A DNA stretch of 27,512 nucleotides from CAYFZR01 sp964347835 [NCBI: uncultured archaeon] (GCA_964347835.1 CAYFZR010000051.1:1-27512), one strand, 5' to 3'; counted from the stretch's first letter, positions 7,398-21,352 are shown. Translations and numbers: made by a program. Notes: generated from the letters alone by a model not told the origin.

Positions 7398-8666
7398 TTA
7401 CTTACGTACTACATCTTTGACTATTCCTGCCGCAACTGTTTGTCCCATGTCTCTTACGGCGAATCTCCCCATATGAGGGATATCGCCTGCTTTTTCGATG
7501 GACAGGGGTTTTGTAGGCACTATTTTGACTAATGCCGCATCTCCAGTTTTAAGGTATGCGGGGTTCTCCTCTATAACAGCGCCTGATTTTGGATCGATCT
7601 TTTGCAGAAGTTGATCAAACCTACATGCAACCTGAGAAGTGTGGGCATGGAATACTGGAGTATAACCCGGGGCTATAGCAGATGGATGTTGAAGTACTAC
7701 TATTTGAGCCGTAAATTCTTTTACTACCGTCGGAGGATTATCTTCGTGTCCGCAAACGTCGCCTCTTCTTACATCCTTCTTTGAGACCCCTCTTACATTG
7801 AACCCAATGTTGTCTCCTGGTTCTGCCTCTGTTATATTTTCATGGTGCATCTCTATAGATTTTACTTCTCCAGAGACGCCAGCAGGCTCAAATACCACTT
7901 TCTCTCCAACTTTCAGTACGCCAGTTTCCACCCTGCCTACGGGTACGGTACCAACGCCAGTAATGCTGTATACATCCTGTATCGGTATTCTAAGAGGAAG
8001 TTGCACAGGCTTTTCTGGTGGAGTCACCGCATCAAAAGCTTCCATTAATGTGGGTCCATCGTACCAATCACTCTTACCGTCAATTACGTTCTCTTTGCTC
8101 ACCAAAGCAGCCATAGGAATGAAGGGTATTTGATCTGTTTTGAAACCTAAAACTTTCAACAATCTCTCCGCATCGTCTCTTACTTCTTTGTATCTATTCT
8201 CGTCCCATTTGACAAGATCCATCTTGTTTATCGAAACGATAAGTTGAGTTACCCCTAAAGTTCTCGCCAGGAATGCGTGCTCTCTAGTTTGAGGCATTAC
8301 TCCATCGTCGGCCGCTACAACTAGAACTGCTGCATCTGCCTGAGAAGTTCCTGTAATCATGTTTTTAACGAAATCTCTGTGTCCTGGACAGTCTACTATA
8401 GTATAGTAGTATTTATCGGTCTCGAATTTTATATGTGTTAAATCAATCGTTACACCTCTTTCCCTTTCTTCTCTGAGTCTATCAAGAATCCAGGCAAATT
8501 TAAATGATCCTGCCTCGTCTTTTAAATCATGGTCAGAGATCACTCCTGTCTCGTACAGTACCCTACCTACGATGGTTGATTTTCCGTGGTCTACATGACC
8601 AATAAACGCCAAGTTAAGGTGGGGTTTTTGTCCAGCCTTCACTTCTCCTTTGCTAACGAAACCCAT
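7398..8666 (-). CDS. tuf: translation elongation factor EF-1A (aEF1-alpha)
   Basis: This 422-aa GTPase delivers aminoacyl-tRNA to the ribosome. G-motifs are G1 GHVDHGKS (residues 23-30), the switch I region with [10 protein letters not shown]3 DCPGH, G4 NKMD, and G5-like alanine-rich MAALVS. Beta-barrel domains 2 and 3 follow ([30 protein letters not shown]). The N-terminus [18 protein letters not shown] is about ten residues longer than common archaeal forms that start just before KPHxN. A strong AGGAGGG Shine-Dalgarno supports the ATG at 8666. It follows EF-2 by 14 nt. Confidence 0.97.
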   Translation of the reverse strand: MGFVSKGEVKAGQKPHLNLAFIGHVDHGKSTIVGRVLYETGVISDHDLKDEAGSFKFAWILDRLREERERGVTIDLTHIKFETDKYYYTIVDCPGHRDFVKNMITGTSQADAAVLVVAADDGVMPQTREHAFLARTLGVTQLIVSINKMDLVKWDENRYKEVRDDAERLLKVLGFKTDQIPFIPMAALVSKENVIDGKSDWYDGPTLMEAFDAVTPPEKPVQLPLRIPIQDVYSITGVGTVPVGRVETGVLKVGEKVVFEPAGVSGEVKSIEMHHENITEAEPGDNIGFNVRGVSKKDVRRGDVCGHEDNPPTVVKEFTAQIVVLQHPSAIAPGYTPVFHAHTSQVACRFDQLLQKIDPKSGAVIEENPAYLKTGDAALVKIVPTKPLSIEKAGDIPHMGRFAVRDMGQTVAAGIVKDVVRK

Positions 8667-8680
8667 ATTTTTCCCTCCTG

Positions 8681-10879
8681 CTAACTTAATAATGATTCGG
8701 GAGTAGGTGGCTCTGGTTTAAGACCCTTTCGATTCCTTATTTCTCTGATTACATCATCTTGTAGATCTTCGGCAAGCTTTTCGAAGCCAGCGAACTCGGT
8801 TGACCATAGCACTCTACCTTCTGTAGCAGATCTTATATCTCCTGCGAATCCAAACATCTCTGAAACAGGCACCTTTGCTTTAAGCATTACCATATCCCTC
8901 TCCTGTTCGATATCTAGTATTTGACCTCTTCTACTTTGGACCTCTCTTGTCACAGATCCAAGGTAGTCTTGGGGCACGTGTATAAAGAGATATTGTTTTG
9001 GTTCCAGGATTATATCCTCTGCTCCTAGCATTCCCGCTAGCATGGCAGATCTCGCCGCTGGAATTATCTGAGCAGGACCTCTATGAATGGCATCTTCATG
9101 AAGGGTTGCGTCTACTAATTTAACCTTAACACCAACTACCCTTTCCCTTGATACGGGGCCTCCATCCATTGCCTCATGGAACGCTTCTGCCACCAACTCC
9201 ATGACCTCGTTCAAATGTTGAATTCCCTTAGTCATATCTAAGAGAATGTTATTTCGGTATATATCTACTACGCTTCTGGCCTCGTCTCTACCCATACCAA
9301 GCTCGACTAAGGTCCCTCTTAGTTCTTTTGGACTCTTTACTCTACCTGGCTTTATCTCCCCCCCTACAAGTGCGGTGTAAACCTCTTTTTCTAAAGGTTC
9401 GATTACAAAATAAAGTTTATTATGTTTATTTGGTGATTTGCCTTCTATTTCAGGAGAAATATCTTCTACAGTCTCCCTATATACAACAATAGGCTCTGAA
9501 ACCTCAAGTTCTATTTTTTTGTCTCTGGTAATCCTATAAGTGGTCACATCAAGGTGCAACTCACCCATCCCTGATATCAGGTGCTCCCCAGTCTCTTCGT
9601 TTATCTCGACCTTTATGGTTGGATCTTCTTTTTCTACTTGTCTAAGTACCTCTATAAGCTTTGGAAGGTCTTTCATATCTTTGGCCTCTACGGCTACTGT
9701 TACAACAGGCTCGGATATATGCACAATCTCTTCAAATCCTTCTATGCGATATTCAGGATCACATATGGTCTCGCCAGCTTTAACATCGCTAATTCCTACG
9801 ACAGCAGCTATATTTCCAGCAGGAACTTCTTCCACATTAACTCTCTCAGGTCCCATGTAAACTCCCACTTGTTGTATTCTGCTCTCTCTTATTGCGTTAA
9901 TCATATAGACCCCCTGTCCTTTTTTAATCGTGCCGCTAAATACCCTGCCAGTAGCAACCTCTCCCGCATGAGGATCTATGGTTATGCTTGTCACCATCAT
10001 TGCCAAGGGACTGCTAGGATCGCAAGTCTGCATCGCCTTGAAAATATCCGCGTTGTTGTCTCCAGGCCATATCTTTGGTATTCTAAGGGGCTGTGCTGTG
10101 ATTGGAGGAGGAAGATGTTTTATTATCATATCGAGCAAAACTTTATTCAGAGATGCTTTATTTTGCAATTCCTTTAGCTTGCCCTCCTTTACTTGCTCTA
10201 TTATCTCTTTAAAGGTAATGCCCTCCTTTTGCATATAAGGGGCACTTATAGCCCATTTTTGATATGCAGAACCAAAGGCTACGGTTCCGTCTTCTACTTT
10301 AACAATCCATTCGCTTTTTTTCTCTTCAGGAGCCATGCTTTTTATAAGGTTATTTGCCTCAGAAATTATCTCCAAAAATCTATTTTGCATTTGTTCGGGT
10401 GTTAATTTGAGTTCTTTTATGAGACGATCTACCTTATTTATAAAGAGTACTGGTTTAACCCTTTCTTTCAATGCCTGTCTCAATACCGTTTCTGTTTGAG
10501 GCATTACGCCTTCTACAGCACATATCACTATTACAACGCCATCCACTGCTCTCATAGCTCGAGTTACGTCTCCACCAAAGTCTACGTGACCTGGAGTATC
10601 TATTAGGTTTATGAGGTACTCTCCTCCGGTATATTCATGAACCATTGAAACGTTGGCAGCGTCTATTGTTATTCCTCTTGCCTGTTCTAGTTCATCAAAG
10701 TCTAAAAATAACTGGGTTCCTGCTAATTCTTCCGATATCATACCCGCTCCTGCCAACAGATTATCAGAGAGCGTCGTCTTTCCATGATCTATGTGCGCAA
10801 CTATCCCGATATTTCTAATGTGATCGGGTACGCGCATGAGACTCTTGATCTTATCAATCATCCTTCCACGTCTACTCAA
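8681..10879 (-). CDS. fusA: translation elongation factor EF-2
   Basis: This 732-aa translocase GTPase has G1 HIDHGKTT, the switch RGITIDAA, G3 DTPGH and G4 NKVD in the first 150 residues. The domain IV tip [13 protein letters not shown] holds His599, the residue expected to become diphthamide. The C-terminal domain V has [20 protein letters not shown]. The start codon is TTG (10879), supported by a GAGGG Shine-Dalgarno 7 nt upstream and by the conserved archaeal N-terminus (M-x-RR-x-M-x-x-KIK). It lies 26 nt after rpsG. The stop is TAG. Confidence 0.97.
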   Translation of the reverse strand: MSRRGRMIDKIKSLMRVPDHIRNIGIVAHIDHGKTTLSDNLLAGAGMISEELAGTQLFLDFDELEQARGITIDAANVSMVHEYTGGEYLINLIDTPGHVDFGGDVTRAMRAVDGVVIVICAVEGVMPQTETVLRQALKERVKPVLFINKVDRLIKELKLTPEQMQNRFLEIISEANNLIKSMAPEEKKSEWIVKVEDGTVAFGSAYQKWAISAPYMQKEGITFKEIIEQVKEGKLKELQNKASLNKVLLDMIIKHLPPPITAQPLRIPKIWPGDNNADIFKAMQTCDPSSPLAMMVTSITIDPHAGEVATGRVFSGTIKKGQGVYMINAIRESRIQQVGVYMGPERVNVEEVPAGNIAAVVGISDVKAGETICDPEYRIEGFEEIVHISEPVVTVAVEAKDMKDLPKLIEVLRQVEKEDPTIKVEINEETGEHLISGMGELHLDVTTYRITRDKKIELEVSEPIVVYRETVEDISPEIEGKSPNKHNKLYFVIEPLEKEVYTALVGGEIKPGRVKSPKELRGTLVELGMGRDEARSVVDIYRNNILLDMTKGIQHLNEVMELVAEAFHEAMDGGPVSRERVVGVKVKLVDATLHEDAIHRGPAQIIPAARSAMLAGMLGAEDIILEPKQYLFIHVPQDYLGSVTREVQSRRGQILDIEQERDMVMLKAKVPVSEMFGFAGDIRSATEGRVLWSTEFAGFEKLAEDLQDDVIREIRNRKGLKPEPPTPESLLS

Positions 10880-10905
10880 TATTCATCCCTCAGAAAATTT
10901 TTTAA

Positions 10906-11463
10906 TTAGCGAGATGATTTGGCTATCCGTTCTATTTCATCTTTCTTCTGTATTGAGAAAAATCTCGCGTCGTATTCAGATGCCCCTATTATCTCATTAG
11001 CCAAGCATTCTGAAAAACTTTTTTTATTACCGAATGATGCTTTTTTCGCACCCAATGCTATTAGCATTAACGCAGTATCAACCCTTCTTTGGGGGGCAAC
11101 ATCTACTGCTTGTTGGTATACAATACCTCCATATTTGAGTTTTGTTGTCTCTTCTCTGGGACCGGCATTAGTTAATGCATCTACAAGAACTTGCATTGGA
11201 TTTTTCTTGGTATTCTTGTGTATGATTTCAAATGCCTCTCTTACCGCATTGTATGCAAGATGTTTTTTGCCTGAGTTTTCTTCTGATCTCATGATTTTGT
11301 TGATTAGTCTCTCGATAATCCATATATCTGCCTTCTGGAACCTTTTCTGGCTATGCTTGCCCCCCGTGTGAGGCACCATCTTCGTCTCCAAGTTCATATA
11401 TTTCTCTAAACCAGGATCTTTTATCTCTATCTCAGTTGCATTCCACTTTTTGAAAGCGAGCAT
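10906..11463 (-). CDS. rpsG: 30S ribosomal protein uS7
   Basis: The 185-aa length is normal for archaeal/eukaryotic-type uS7. Key blocks are HTGGKHSQKRFQKADIWIIERLINKIMR, KKNPMQVLVDALTNAGPREETTKLKYGGIVYQQAVDVAPQRRVDTAL and the C-terminal ANEIIGASEYDARFFSIQKKDEIERIAKSSR. It organises the 30S head and the E site. The ATG follows the uS12 stop by 2 nt and has a GAGGAG Shine-Dalgarno, so it is translationally coupled. Confidence 0.97.
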   Translation of the reverse strand: MLAFKKWNATEIEIKDPGLEKYMNLETKMVPHTGGKHSQKRFQKADIWIIERLINKIMRSEENSGKKHLAYNAVREAFEIIHKNTKKNPMQVLVDALTNAGPREETTKLKYGGIVYQQAVDVAPQRRVDTALMLIALGAKKASFGNKKSFSECLANEIIGASEYDARFFSIQKKDEIERIAKSSR

Positions 11464-11465
11464 AT

Positions 11466-11903
11466 TTATCTCCTCGGTTTCTCTTTCCTACCTCTGACTA
11501 GTTCTACGAGGGGAACATTATTTACCTTCACTACTTTCCATCTTACACCAGGAATATCTCCCTTGGCTCTCCCTCTAGCTCCCCCTATACCTTCTACTAT
11601 GACATCATCATGTTCGTCAATATAATTAATAGCGCCATCTCCGGGAGCAAAACAGGTAATTTGCCTTCCATTTTTTATCAATTGGACCCTCACACATTTT
11701 CTTATAGCCGAATTAGGTTGCTTTGCCTCAACGCCAACCTTTTCTATTACGATTCCTCTGCCTTGAGGAGAGCCTTCTAAGGGATCTGCCTTCTCATCTA
11801 GTAATAGCATCCTTCTCTTGTAATATATGTCCTTCCATCTGAATTTTTGCCTTCTAGACTTCAACTTTCGAGCTGCGTGCATGCCTCTACTCTTCCTTGC
11901 CAT
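11466..11903 (-). CDS. rpsL: 30S ribosomal protein uS12
   Basis: The 145-aa decoding-centre protein begins [14 protein letters not shown]. Diagnostic motifs are [15 protein letters not shown] and [41 protein letters not shown] chose the ATG at 11903 over the GTG at 11912: AGGTG lies at correct spacing (6 nt) before the ATG, while the GTG is part of that same Shine-Dalgarno, and archaeal uS12 proteins start MA(R/G)xxxG. It follows nusA by about 21 nt. Confidence 0.96.
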   Translation of the reverse strand: MARKSRGMHAARKLKSRRQKFRWKDIYYKRRMLLLDEKADPLEGSPQGRGIVIEKVGVEAKQPNSAIRKCVRVQLIKNGRQITCFAPGDGAINYIDEHDDVIVEGIGGARGRAKGDIPGVRWKVVKVNNVPLVELVRGRKEKPRR

Positions 11904-11924
11904 ATCTTGCACCTTTTACACTTG

Positions 11925-12340
11925 CTAAGTTATTTGCACATCATCGATGTTGTGGTGCCGTCTAACCAACATCTTTGCCTTCTTTATATTTTTTCCTCCC
12001 TTCCCTATGACAAGTCCTTTATCCCTTTCGTAAACATCGATTAATGCAATAGTTTTACCTTCTTTTTTGTCCATTATATTAACATTTTTTATCTTAATTG
12101 GAGTAAAAAGGTTTTTAACAAATTCTACTGGATCTTCTGAGTGTTCTATGACTTCTACATTTTTGCCAATGGTTTTTTTAACTCTTGCTATATTAACCCC
12201 CCTCTTCCCTATGGCGAGACCTACGTCTCCTTTCTTAACAACAAATATCACGCGATCATTATCTTCATCTATCACACAATCTTTTGTTACGGCACCTGTC
12301 AAACTTTCAAAAAGAGCAATGTATTTGATGCCTTCTGTAG

Positions 12341-12359
<19 letters not shown>
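11925..12359 (-). CDS. nusA: archaeal NusA-like KH-domain transcription factor
   Basis: The 144-aa protein contains only the two KH domains of NusA, as usual in archaea. KH1 carries GLAIGKRGVNIARVKK and KH2 carries GLVIGKGGKNIKKAKML; both show the GxxG RNA-binding loop. It lacks the bacterial N-terminal polymerase-binding and S1 domains. AAAGGAGG sits 7 nt before the ATG. Its first 19 bp overlap the end of rpl30e in another frame. Its place between rpl30e and rpsL is the standard archaeal order. Confidence 0.95.
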
Positions 12360-16480
<4,121 letters not shown>

Positions 16481-16489
16481 TTATCTCAC

Positions 16490-18364
16490 CTATACAACAT
16501 CGCCCAATACAAGCCTTGGAACCACGCAAAGTCCGCGTAACTCATCAAGAAGAAGTTTGAATGCGTAAGACATCTCCACGAGATATATGTCTCCGTGCTC
16601 TCCGTGTAATGGACAATAAACTCGTAAAGATTTAAAGTCCTGAACCGCTATGTTACCGCATTTTCCACAAACAAGAACAGAATATTTGTCTGATTCGTCT
16701 AACAATCTTTCTTTGAGGAGCATTGATGCACCATGGCCTATTAGACAGTCTCTTTCCATCTCCCCAAACCTTAGACCGCCTTCTCTAGCACGTCCCTCGG
16801 TTGGTTGCCTTGTAAGAACCTGTAAAGGCCCCCTAGATCGGGCATGAATCTTACTTGCTACAAGATGATGCAGTTTCTCATAGTACGCAATACCAACAAA
16901 TATCTCTGCCTCTATCATCTTGCCTGTAATACCGTCATAGAGTACTTCTCTTCCGTTGTGTTTGAAACCATGGGATTCTAGTGTTTTTCTTAGTTTTAAT
17001 TCGTCTTCTCCTTCAAAAGCAGTTCCATCTACTCTTCTTCCTTCTAAAGAGCCCGATTTACCGGCTATCATCTCTAAAACTTGGCCTACCGTCATTCTTG
17101 AAGGTATTGCATGAGGGTTTATTATTAGATCAGGCACTAGGCCATCTTCTGTGAAAGGCATGTCTTCATGAGACGCAAGGAGACCGATCACTCCTTTTTG
17201 TCCGTGTCTTGATGCGAACTTATCTCCTAATTCTGGTATACGTTCATCTCTAACTTTTAGTCTGACCAGCTTATTACCTTCCGAGGTCTCTGTTATCATT
17301 ACCCTATCAACAACACCTTTTTCACCGTGTCTAACCGTAACAGAGGTCTCTCGTCTCTTCTCTATTGGTAAGCCAAATTCATCAATATCTTCTAGGAACC
17401 TTGGAGGACTTGTCTTACCCATCAAGACTTCTCCGCTATTTACCTCCAATTCTACTTCTGCAATACCGTCCTCTCCGATACGGGTGTATTCGTCATCTGA
17501 TCTAAATCCTCTCACGTCTTCAGGAGGAACCTCAAACTTATCTTCCTGTCCTCCAGGATACCTTCTTTCTTCTGCTTCATATACACGGAAGAAAGTAGAT
17601 CTGCCCAACCCTCTTTGAACAGAGGATTTATTGAGTACTAGAGCGTCCTCCATATTGTATCCTTGATAAGACATTACTGCTACCACGAAGTTTTGCCCTT
17701 TTGGTCTTTGATCTAAGTGAACCAAATCTGAGAATTTTGTCTTTACAATGGGAAACTGTGGGTAATGAAGCAGATGTCCTCTAGTATCAAATCTGACAAG
17801 ATAATTACTAACATAAGTTCCTATGGCTTGTTTTGCCATTGCTGCACCCATGGTATTTCTAGGAGAAGAATTGTGTTCAGGATAAGGTATTAAACCGGCG
17901 CATATTCCAAGTATTGCGGAAGGAGCTATCTCAAGATGGGTATGTCCTCTCGAAAGCTCTTCTAGTGAGATTGAAATTAAGCAGTTTTCTTCTTCTTCGG
18001 CATCCATATATTCTATCACTCCTTCCTCTAACAAATCTTTCCAACCAATCTCTCCATTGATGAGTTTTTCGAGATGTTCTTCAGTTAATTCAGACACTCC
18101 GTCTTTCACCACGATAAGGGGGCGTCTAGCCCTTCCTGAGTCGACATTTATCTGGACTTCATTAGTTTCGGTGTAATAAGTGACGTTTAACTGATTGGAT
18201 AATAAAGCCTCTCTCCTTTTTTTCCTTATATTGGTTACAAACTCAATGGGATCAGAATGAAAACCAACTAATTTTCCGTTTAAATATACTTTCGCAGGCT
18301 TATATTTTGGAGCCTCTATAGCTTCGACTGTTTCGATATCAAAATCAGATATTTCGTGCGACAT
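16490..18364 (-). CDS. rpoB1: DNA-directed RNA polymerase subunit B'
   Basis: This 624-aa C-terminal half of the second-largest subunit carries the hybrid-binding and wall regions: [81 protein letters not shown], and a C-terminal zinc site CGKCGNIA...CPLHG. I prefer ATG 18364 because AGGTGG lies about 6 nt before it; GTG 18373, directly after the B'' stop, is the alternative and is itself part of that Shine-Dalgarno. A separate B' gene is characteristic of methanogens and relatives. Confidence 0.95.
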   Translation of the reverse strand: MSHEISDFDIETVEAIEAPKYKPAKVYLNGKLVGFHSDPIEFVTNIRKKRREALLSNQLNVTYYTETNEVQINVDSGRARRPLIVVKDGVSELTEEHLEKLINGEIGWKDLLEEGVIEYMDAEEEENCLISISLEELSRGHTHLEIAPSAILGICAGLIPYPEHNSSPRNTMGAAMAKQAIGTYVSNYLVRFDTRGHLLHYPQFPIVKTKFSDLVHLDQRPKGQNFVVAVMSYQGYNMEDALVLNKSSVQRGLGRSTFFRVYEAEERRYPGGQEDKFEVPPEDVRGFRSDDEYTRIGEDGIAEVELEVNSGEVLMGKTSPPRFLEDIDEFGLPIEKRRETSVTVRHGEKGVVDRVMITETSEGNKLVRLKVRDERIPELGDKFASRHGQKGVIGLLASHEDMPFTEDGLVPDLIINPHAIPSRMTVGQVLEMIAGKSGSLEGRRVDGTAFEGEDELKLRKTLESHGFKHNGREVLYDGITGKMIEAEIFVGIAYYEKLHHLVASKIHARSRGPLQVLTRQPTEGRAREGGLRFGEMERDCLIGHGASMLLKERLLDESDKYSVLVCGKCGNIAVQDFKSLRVYCPLHGEHGDIYLVEMSYAFKLLLDELRGLCVVPRLVLGDVV

Positions 18365-18373
18365 TTTCACCAC

Positions 18374-19846
18374 CTATTTTATGGGCTCCATGCCCAACTC
18401 AAATAACATATGCTCAACGGCTTTTTCATCCGATCCGGTAGAAACTTCGCTCATAATGGCAAAATTCTTAACCAGTCCACAGTTAGGACCTTCAGGAGTT
18501 TCATTTGGACATATCTTTCCCCAATGAGTGGGGTGAAGATCTCTTGCCTCGAAATGGGGCTGACTTCTGCTTAATGGCGAGACCACTCTCCTTAAATGAG
18601 ATAACGCTGAAGTAAAATTCGTTCTATCGAGTAACTGACTAACACCTGACCTGCCTCCGACCCAATTACCTGTAGCAAGGGCATGTTGCATCCTATCGGT
18701 AAGCACATCAGGTCTTACCGCAGACCTTATCGCCGGCTCTCTTCCTCTCATATTTATCCTTTCCAGTTGATATCGGACGTCCTTTACAAGAGTAAGAAAC
18801 GCCATTCTGAAAAGATCTTCCATTAGATCTCCTGTCAAACGTAAGCGCTTATTAGAATAGTGATCTTTATCGTCTGGAATCCTTTTATTTAAATGAAGTT
18901 CTATTGCCATTTCAGCCATCCTGCTAAGATAGAGAGCCTTTCTCTTTCTATCCTCCGGTGTAGTCCCAAGATGAGGTAGAAGATATTGGTCAACTACTTG
19001 TCCTGCTCTACGCAACCTATACTCCTGCATCTGTCCTGCTGCCACTCTTTTTCCGATATAGTCAATGCAATCTTCTTGGCTGTAAGGTTCTTTGAATTCT
19101 TCTAAGTTTGGAAGAAATGATAAGATTATATCGGGATCGTCAGATATTGCATCTACTATCTCCTGATCTCTTTCGATGCCTAAGGCTCGGAGAAGAACTA
19201 CCAACGGTACCTGTCCGGGAACCGCTGGAAAGGACGCATAAATGAGTCCATCTTTCCTTCGCTCAATTAAGTTTAGCACCCTGAGCCCTCTGTGTTTTGA
19301 AAAGACCTTAGCAACCTCTATCTTAGCTTTATATTTTTCCTCTTGTTCTACCAGTATTCTATTGGGCGCTAAATCTTCGATCGTTACAACTACTCTTTCT
19401 GATCCGTTAACGATAAAATATCCACCTGGGTCAAGGGGGTCTTCACTTGCCTTTATTACTTCTTTTTCATTTAAACCGTGCAAGTTACAAAGTTTAGATT
19501 TAATCATAATCGGCATCATGCCAATATTCAAGGTTTCTAGGTTTTCTATCTCGTCTAAAACTTCCTTGAATTCCATGCGAAGCGGCGCCGCATAAGTTAA
19601 ATTTCTTAATCTTGCCTCATTCGGAAACAATCTTGTGATAGAACCATCGGTCTCCTTTACAGACGGTCTATCTACAATTATCCTACCCAGACTTACATGG
19701 TAGTCTTCAATGTTGGTTTCGATTGTACCTACTTCATCCACAATCATTTGTAGCTTGTGTTCTAAAAAATTGTTAAAAGAATCCAATTGTTGCCTTACTA
19801 GGGGCAGTTCCTTAAAGAATACATCAGCTAAAATTGACATACTCAA
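18374..19846 (-). CDS. rpoB2: DNA-directed RNA polymerase subunit B''
   Basis: About 490 aa, this is the N-terminal half of the second-largest subunit (protrusion, lobe and part of the fork). Motifs include GYFIVNGSERVVV, DDKDHYSNKRLRLTGDLMEDLF, TGNWVGGRSGVSQLLDRTNF and HPTHWGKICPNETPEGPNCGLVKNFA. Three starts are possible: TTG 19855, which almost abuts the GGAGG at 19857-19861; TTG 19846, spaced 10 nt; and ATG 19840, spaced 16 nt. I use 19846 but homology does not decide. The stop is TAG directly before the B' region. The B''/B' break is the usual subunit split, not a frameshift. Confidence 0.94.
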   Translation of the reverse strand: MSMSILADVFFKELPLVRQQLDSFNNFLEHKLQMIVDEVGTIETNIEDYHVSLGRIIVDRPSVKETDGSITRLFPNEARLRNLTYAAPLRMEFKEVLDEIENLETLNIGMMPIMIKSKLCNLHGLNEKEVIKASEDPLDPGGYFIVNGSERVVVTIEDLAPNRILVEQEEKYKAKIEVAKVFSKHRGLRVLNLIERRKDGLIYASFPAVPGQVPLVVLLRALGIERDQEIVDAISDDPDIILSFLPNLEEFKEPYSQEDCIDYIGKRVAAGQMQEYRLRRAGQVVDQYLLPHLGTTPEDRKRKALYLSRMAEMAIELHLNKRIPDDKDHYSNKRLRLTGDLMEDLFRMAFLTLVKDVRYQLERINMRGREPAIRSAVRPDVLTDRMQHALATGNWVGGRSGVSQLLDRTNFTSALSHLRRVVSPLSRSQPHFEARDLHPTHWGKICPNETPEGPNCGLVKNFAIMSEVSTGSDEKAVEHMLFELGMEPIK

Positions 19847-19864
19847 ATATCTCAAACCTCCATT

Positions 19865-20107
19865 TCATTCCTTTATAACAAGTCTGTAAACGGATATTTC
19901 TTTGGCGGTGGGACTTGGTCTTGTTATTTTTATCACATCGCCGGGATTTGCACCTATAGCTTTAACTGCGGGATCTTTACTCAACATCCTTGGAAGTTGT
20001 GAGAGTTCAATGCCAAATTGTTTTTTTATTTTCTCAACTTCTTCTGGCGATGTTATTTCGTGCTTGGGCACCAACTCATGGATTAGCACGTCTACTTTTT
20101 TTAGCAT
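19865..20107 (-). CDS. rpoH: DNA-directed RNA polymerase subunit H
   Basis: The 80-aa protein is the archaeal Rpb5 C-terminal domain homologue. It has VLIHELVPKHEITSPEEVEKI, ELSQLPRMLSKDPAVKAIGANPGDVIKITRPSPTA and the closing VYRLVIKE. ATG 20107 is chosen because GGAGG sits 6 nt upstream; a TTG two codons earlier would be too close. It heads the polymerase operon and lies 47 nt after the encoded CCA of tRNA-Lys, so it may be read from the stable-RNA promoter as well as its own. Confidence 0.96.
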   Translation of the reverse strand: MLKKVDVLIHELVPKHEITSPEEVEKIKKQFGIELSQLPRMLSKDPAVKAIGANPGDVIKITRPSPTAKEISVYRLVIKE

Positions 20108-20157
20108 ATCCAACCTCCAAAAGAAATTTTAACTACCTTTTTTAGATCTCTCCATGG

Positions 20158-20232
20158 TGGGCCCGACGGGATTTGAACCCGCGACACCCGGCTTAAAAGG
20201 CCGATGCTCTACCCAAACTGAGCTACGGGCCC
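20158..20232 (-). tRNA. tRNA-Lys (TTT)
   Basis: The minus strand folds as a standard cloverleaf: acceptor GGGCCCG/CGGGCCC, D-arm GCTC...GAGC, anticodon loop CTTTTAA (anticodon TTT), T-loop TTCAAAT and discriminator A. CCA is encoded directly after it (20155-20157). Confidence 0.97.
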
Positions 20233-20330
20233 CGATTTTGAAAGTGTTTTGGCCTTCTATGGGAAAATGAATGTTATAGTTTCTAACCTTACATCCCCCG
20301 TTTCCAAACTCTCCAATTCTATTCTATTGG

Positions 20331-20405
20331 CGCCCTGGCCGGGATTTGAACCCGGGTCACGGGCTCGACAGGCCCGAATGATAGGCCGAACTACACTACC
20401 AGGGC
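20331..20405 (-). tRNA. tRNA-Asp (GTC)
   Basis: The minus strand gives acceptor GCCCTGG/CCAGGGC, anticodon loop CTGTCGA (anticodon GTC), T-arm CCGGG-TTCAAAT-CCCGG and discriminator G. CCA is encoded at 20328-20330. It starts about 8 nt after the 5S rRNA 3' end, so the two must share a precursor. Confidence 0.97.
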
Positions 20406-20413
20406 TTTAGAGG

Positions 20414-20536
20414 GTTGGCAGCGCCATGGAGTTCCCGTAGGCTCGCGCACTACAGTACAGTCCATATCGCTGAGGGACTTTACTTCCGGGATCGGGACGG
20501 GACCGGGTGTATCCCCCTCGCTATGGCCGCCATACC
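20414..20536 (-). rRNA. rrf: 5S ribosomal RNA
   Basis: The minus strand reads GGTATGGCGGCCATAGCG, then GGGGATACACCCGGTCCCG and TCCCGATCCCGGAAGTAAAG, the highly conserved archaeal 5S loops B and C. It closes with GGCGCTGCC pairing to the 5' end (helix I). The length of about 120 nt is normal; exact ends are accurate to a few bases. It is not next to 16S or 23S in this window; it sits between tRNA-Tyr and tRNA-Asp. Confidence 0.95.
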
Positions 20537-20553
20537 CTCGGATGTTTACTCTT

Positions 20554-20564
20554 AATATTTATAT
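20554..20564 (-). promoter_or_regulatory. TATA box for 5S rRNA-tRNA-Asp
   Basis: ATATAAATATT on the minus strand is centred about 23 nt upstream of the 5S 5' end, matching the archaeal box A sequence and position for stable RNA genes. Confidence 0.65.
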
Positions 20565-20585
20565 CTTGTGGAGTCAGATGCATGG

Positions 20586-20659
20586 TCCCGTCGGCCGGAT
20601 TTGAACCGGCAACCTGAGGATCTACAGTCCCCCGCTCTGCCACGTTGAGCTACGACGGG
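20586..20659 (-). tRNA. tRNA-Tyr (GTA)
   Basis: The minus strand folds with acceptor CCCGTCG/CGACGGG, giving the C1:G72 pair typical of archaeal tRNA-Tyr. The anticodon loop is CTGTAGA (anticodon GTA), the T-arm CCGG-TTCAAAT-CCGG, and the discriminator A. CCA is encoded at 20583-20585. No intron is present. Confidence 0.97.
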
Positions 20660-20683
20660 TTTGGGTGCATCACTACCAAACCC
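20657..20683. repeat. 8-bp inverted repeat over the tRNA-Tyr 5' end
   Basis: GGGTTTGG (20657-20664) and CCAAACCC (20676-20683) are perfect inverted repeats with an 11-nt spacer. One arm includes the first three acceptor bases of tRNA-Tyr and the other abuts the candidate TATA element (minus strand CTTAAGTATG, 20683-20692). Confidence 0.6.
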
Positions 20684-20832
20684 ATACTTAAGTCTTATGC
20701 TTTTAGCGAAGTCATCGAATTACTTATCTCAAATTTTTTTTTCTCTATATATTGGGTAACTATAACCCTAAAAATTTTACTATCAAAACACTTATTTAGC
20801 CAATACTAAACTTTCTATTAGGAGGGATACTC

Positions 20833-21297
20833 TTGGAGGATGAAAAGAGGGTTATAGATATTCCTGAGAAGATGAGGAAAGATGCTAAATACTTCGAGGC
20901 TAGGGTAAAACCGAAGATTGCAAGACACCGCCTCGAAGCGGTAGGTGTAGAAATAAAGAGAGAAGATATAACGGCAGATTTCTGTCTCAACGTTTCTCCC
21001 GAACCAAGGGCCGGAATTTGTTACGTAGTTGCCTTGGAAGACGTGAGATTTTTGACGTGAGAGGCGAAACCTATCAAAATTGAGAAGATTGAAATACCGG
21101 CAAATACATTTTTAACTATCTCAGCCTACGGTAGACATCCTGTAGGTCATTTAATAGCGGTAGGAGAAGAATTGGTTCAGCCAATAGAAAAAGTAAGAAG
21201 CGCGGACTATGCATTATTTTTGGCAGGCGCAGACGGGGAGATAAAGGAAGGAGATATAATCGGAGTAGTAATGTTCTCAAATTTTAAGTTGGGATAA
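20833..21297 (+). pseudogene. DUF22 family gene interrupted by one in-frame TGA
   Basis: A TTG start with GGAGG 7 nt upstream opens a frame that meets TGA at codon 76 (21058-21060), then continues in the same frame to TAA at 21295-21297, 154 codons in all. Both halves look like one DUF22 protein, an archaeal family of unknown function. Before the TGA are GICYVVALEDVRFLT; after it EAKPIKIEKIEIPANTF, AYGRHPVGHLIAVGEE and FLAGADGEIKEGDIIGVVMF. There is no start codon shortly after the TGA that would restart translation. A single-base change (for example GGA to TGA) explains it. Recoding as selenocysteine is possible but I see no SECIS-like hairpin downstream, and rpoA', rpoH, cofG and cofH use TGA as stop. 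Confidence 0.7.
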
Positions 21298-21312
21298 GAC
21301 AACTCAGAAAAA

Positions 21313-21325
21313 TTTTTTCTTTTTT
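21313..21325 (+). terminator. oligo-T terminator after the DUF22 gene
   Basis: TTTTTTCTTTTTT begins 16 nt after the DUF22 TAA, in the short gap before the convergent stop at 21353. Oligo-T runs of this type terminate archaeal RNA polymerase. Confidence 0.5.
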
Positions 21326-21352
21326 ACGTTTCATTTCTCTTTGAAATAGAGA

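Noticed and set aside
9540-10238. Several plus-strand open frames opposite EF-2 and similar frames opposite rpoA, rpoB and EF-1A
   Set aside because: They are mirror frames of strongly conserved minus-strand genes, lack Shine-Dalgarno or promoter signals, and show no protein-like motifs.
11904-11912. GTG start for uS12 three codons upstream
   Set aside because: The GTG is part of the AGGTG Shine-Dalgarno that correctly spaces ATG 11903.
18364-18376. Break between rpoB'' and rpoB' as a frameshift
   Set aside because: Separate B'' and B' subunits are normal in methanogens and relatives, and B' has its own Shine-Dalgarno.
21298-21352. SECIS element downstream of the DUF22 gene
   Set aside because: Only AT-rich runs and a weak small hairpin are present; no GC-rich stem with the archaeal internal-loop purines is visible.
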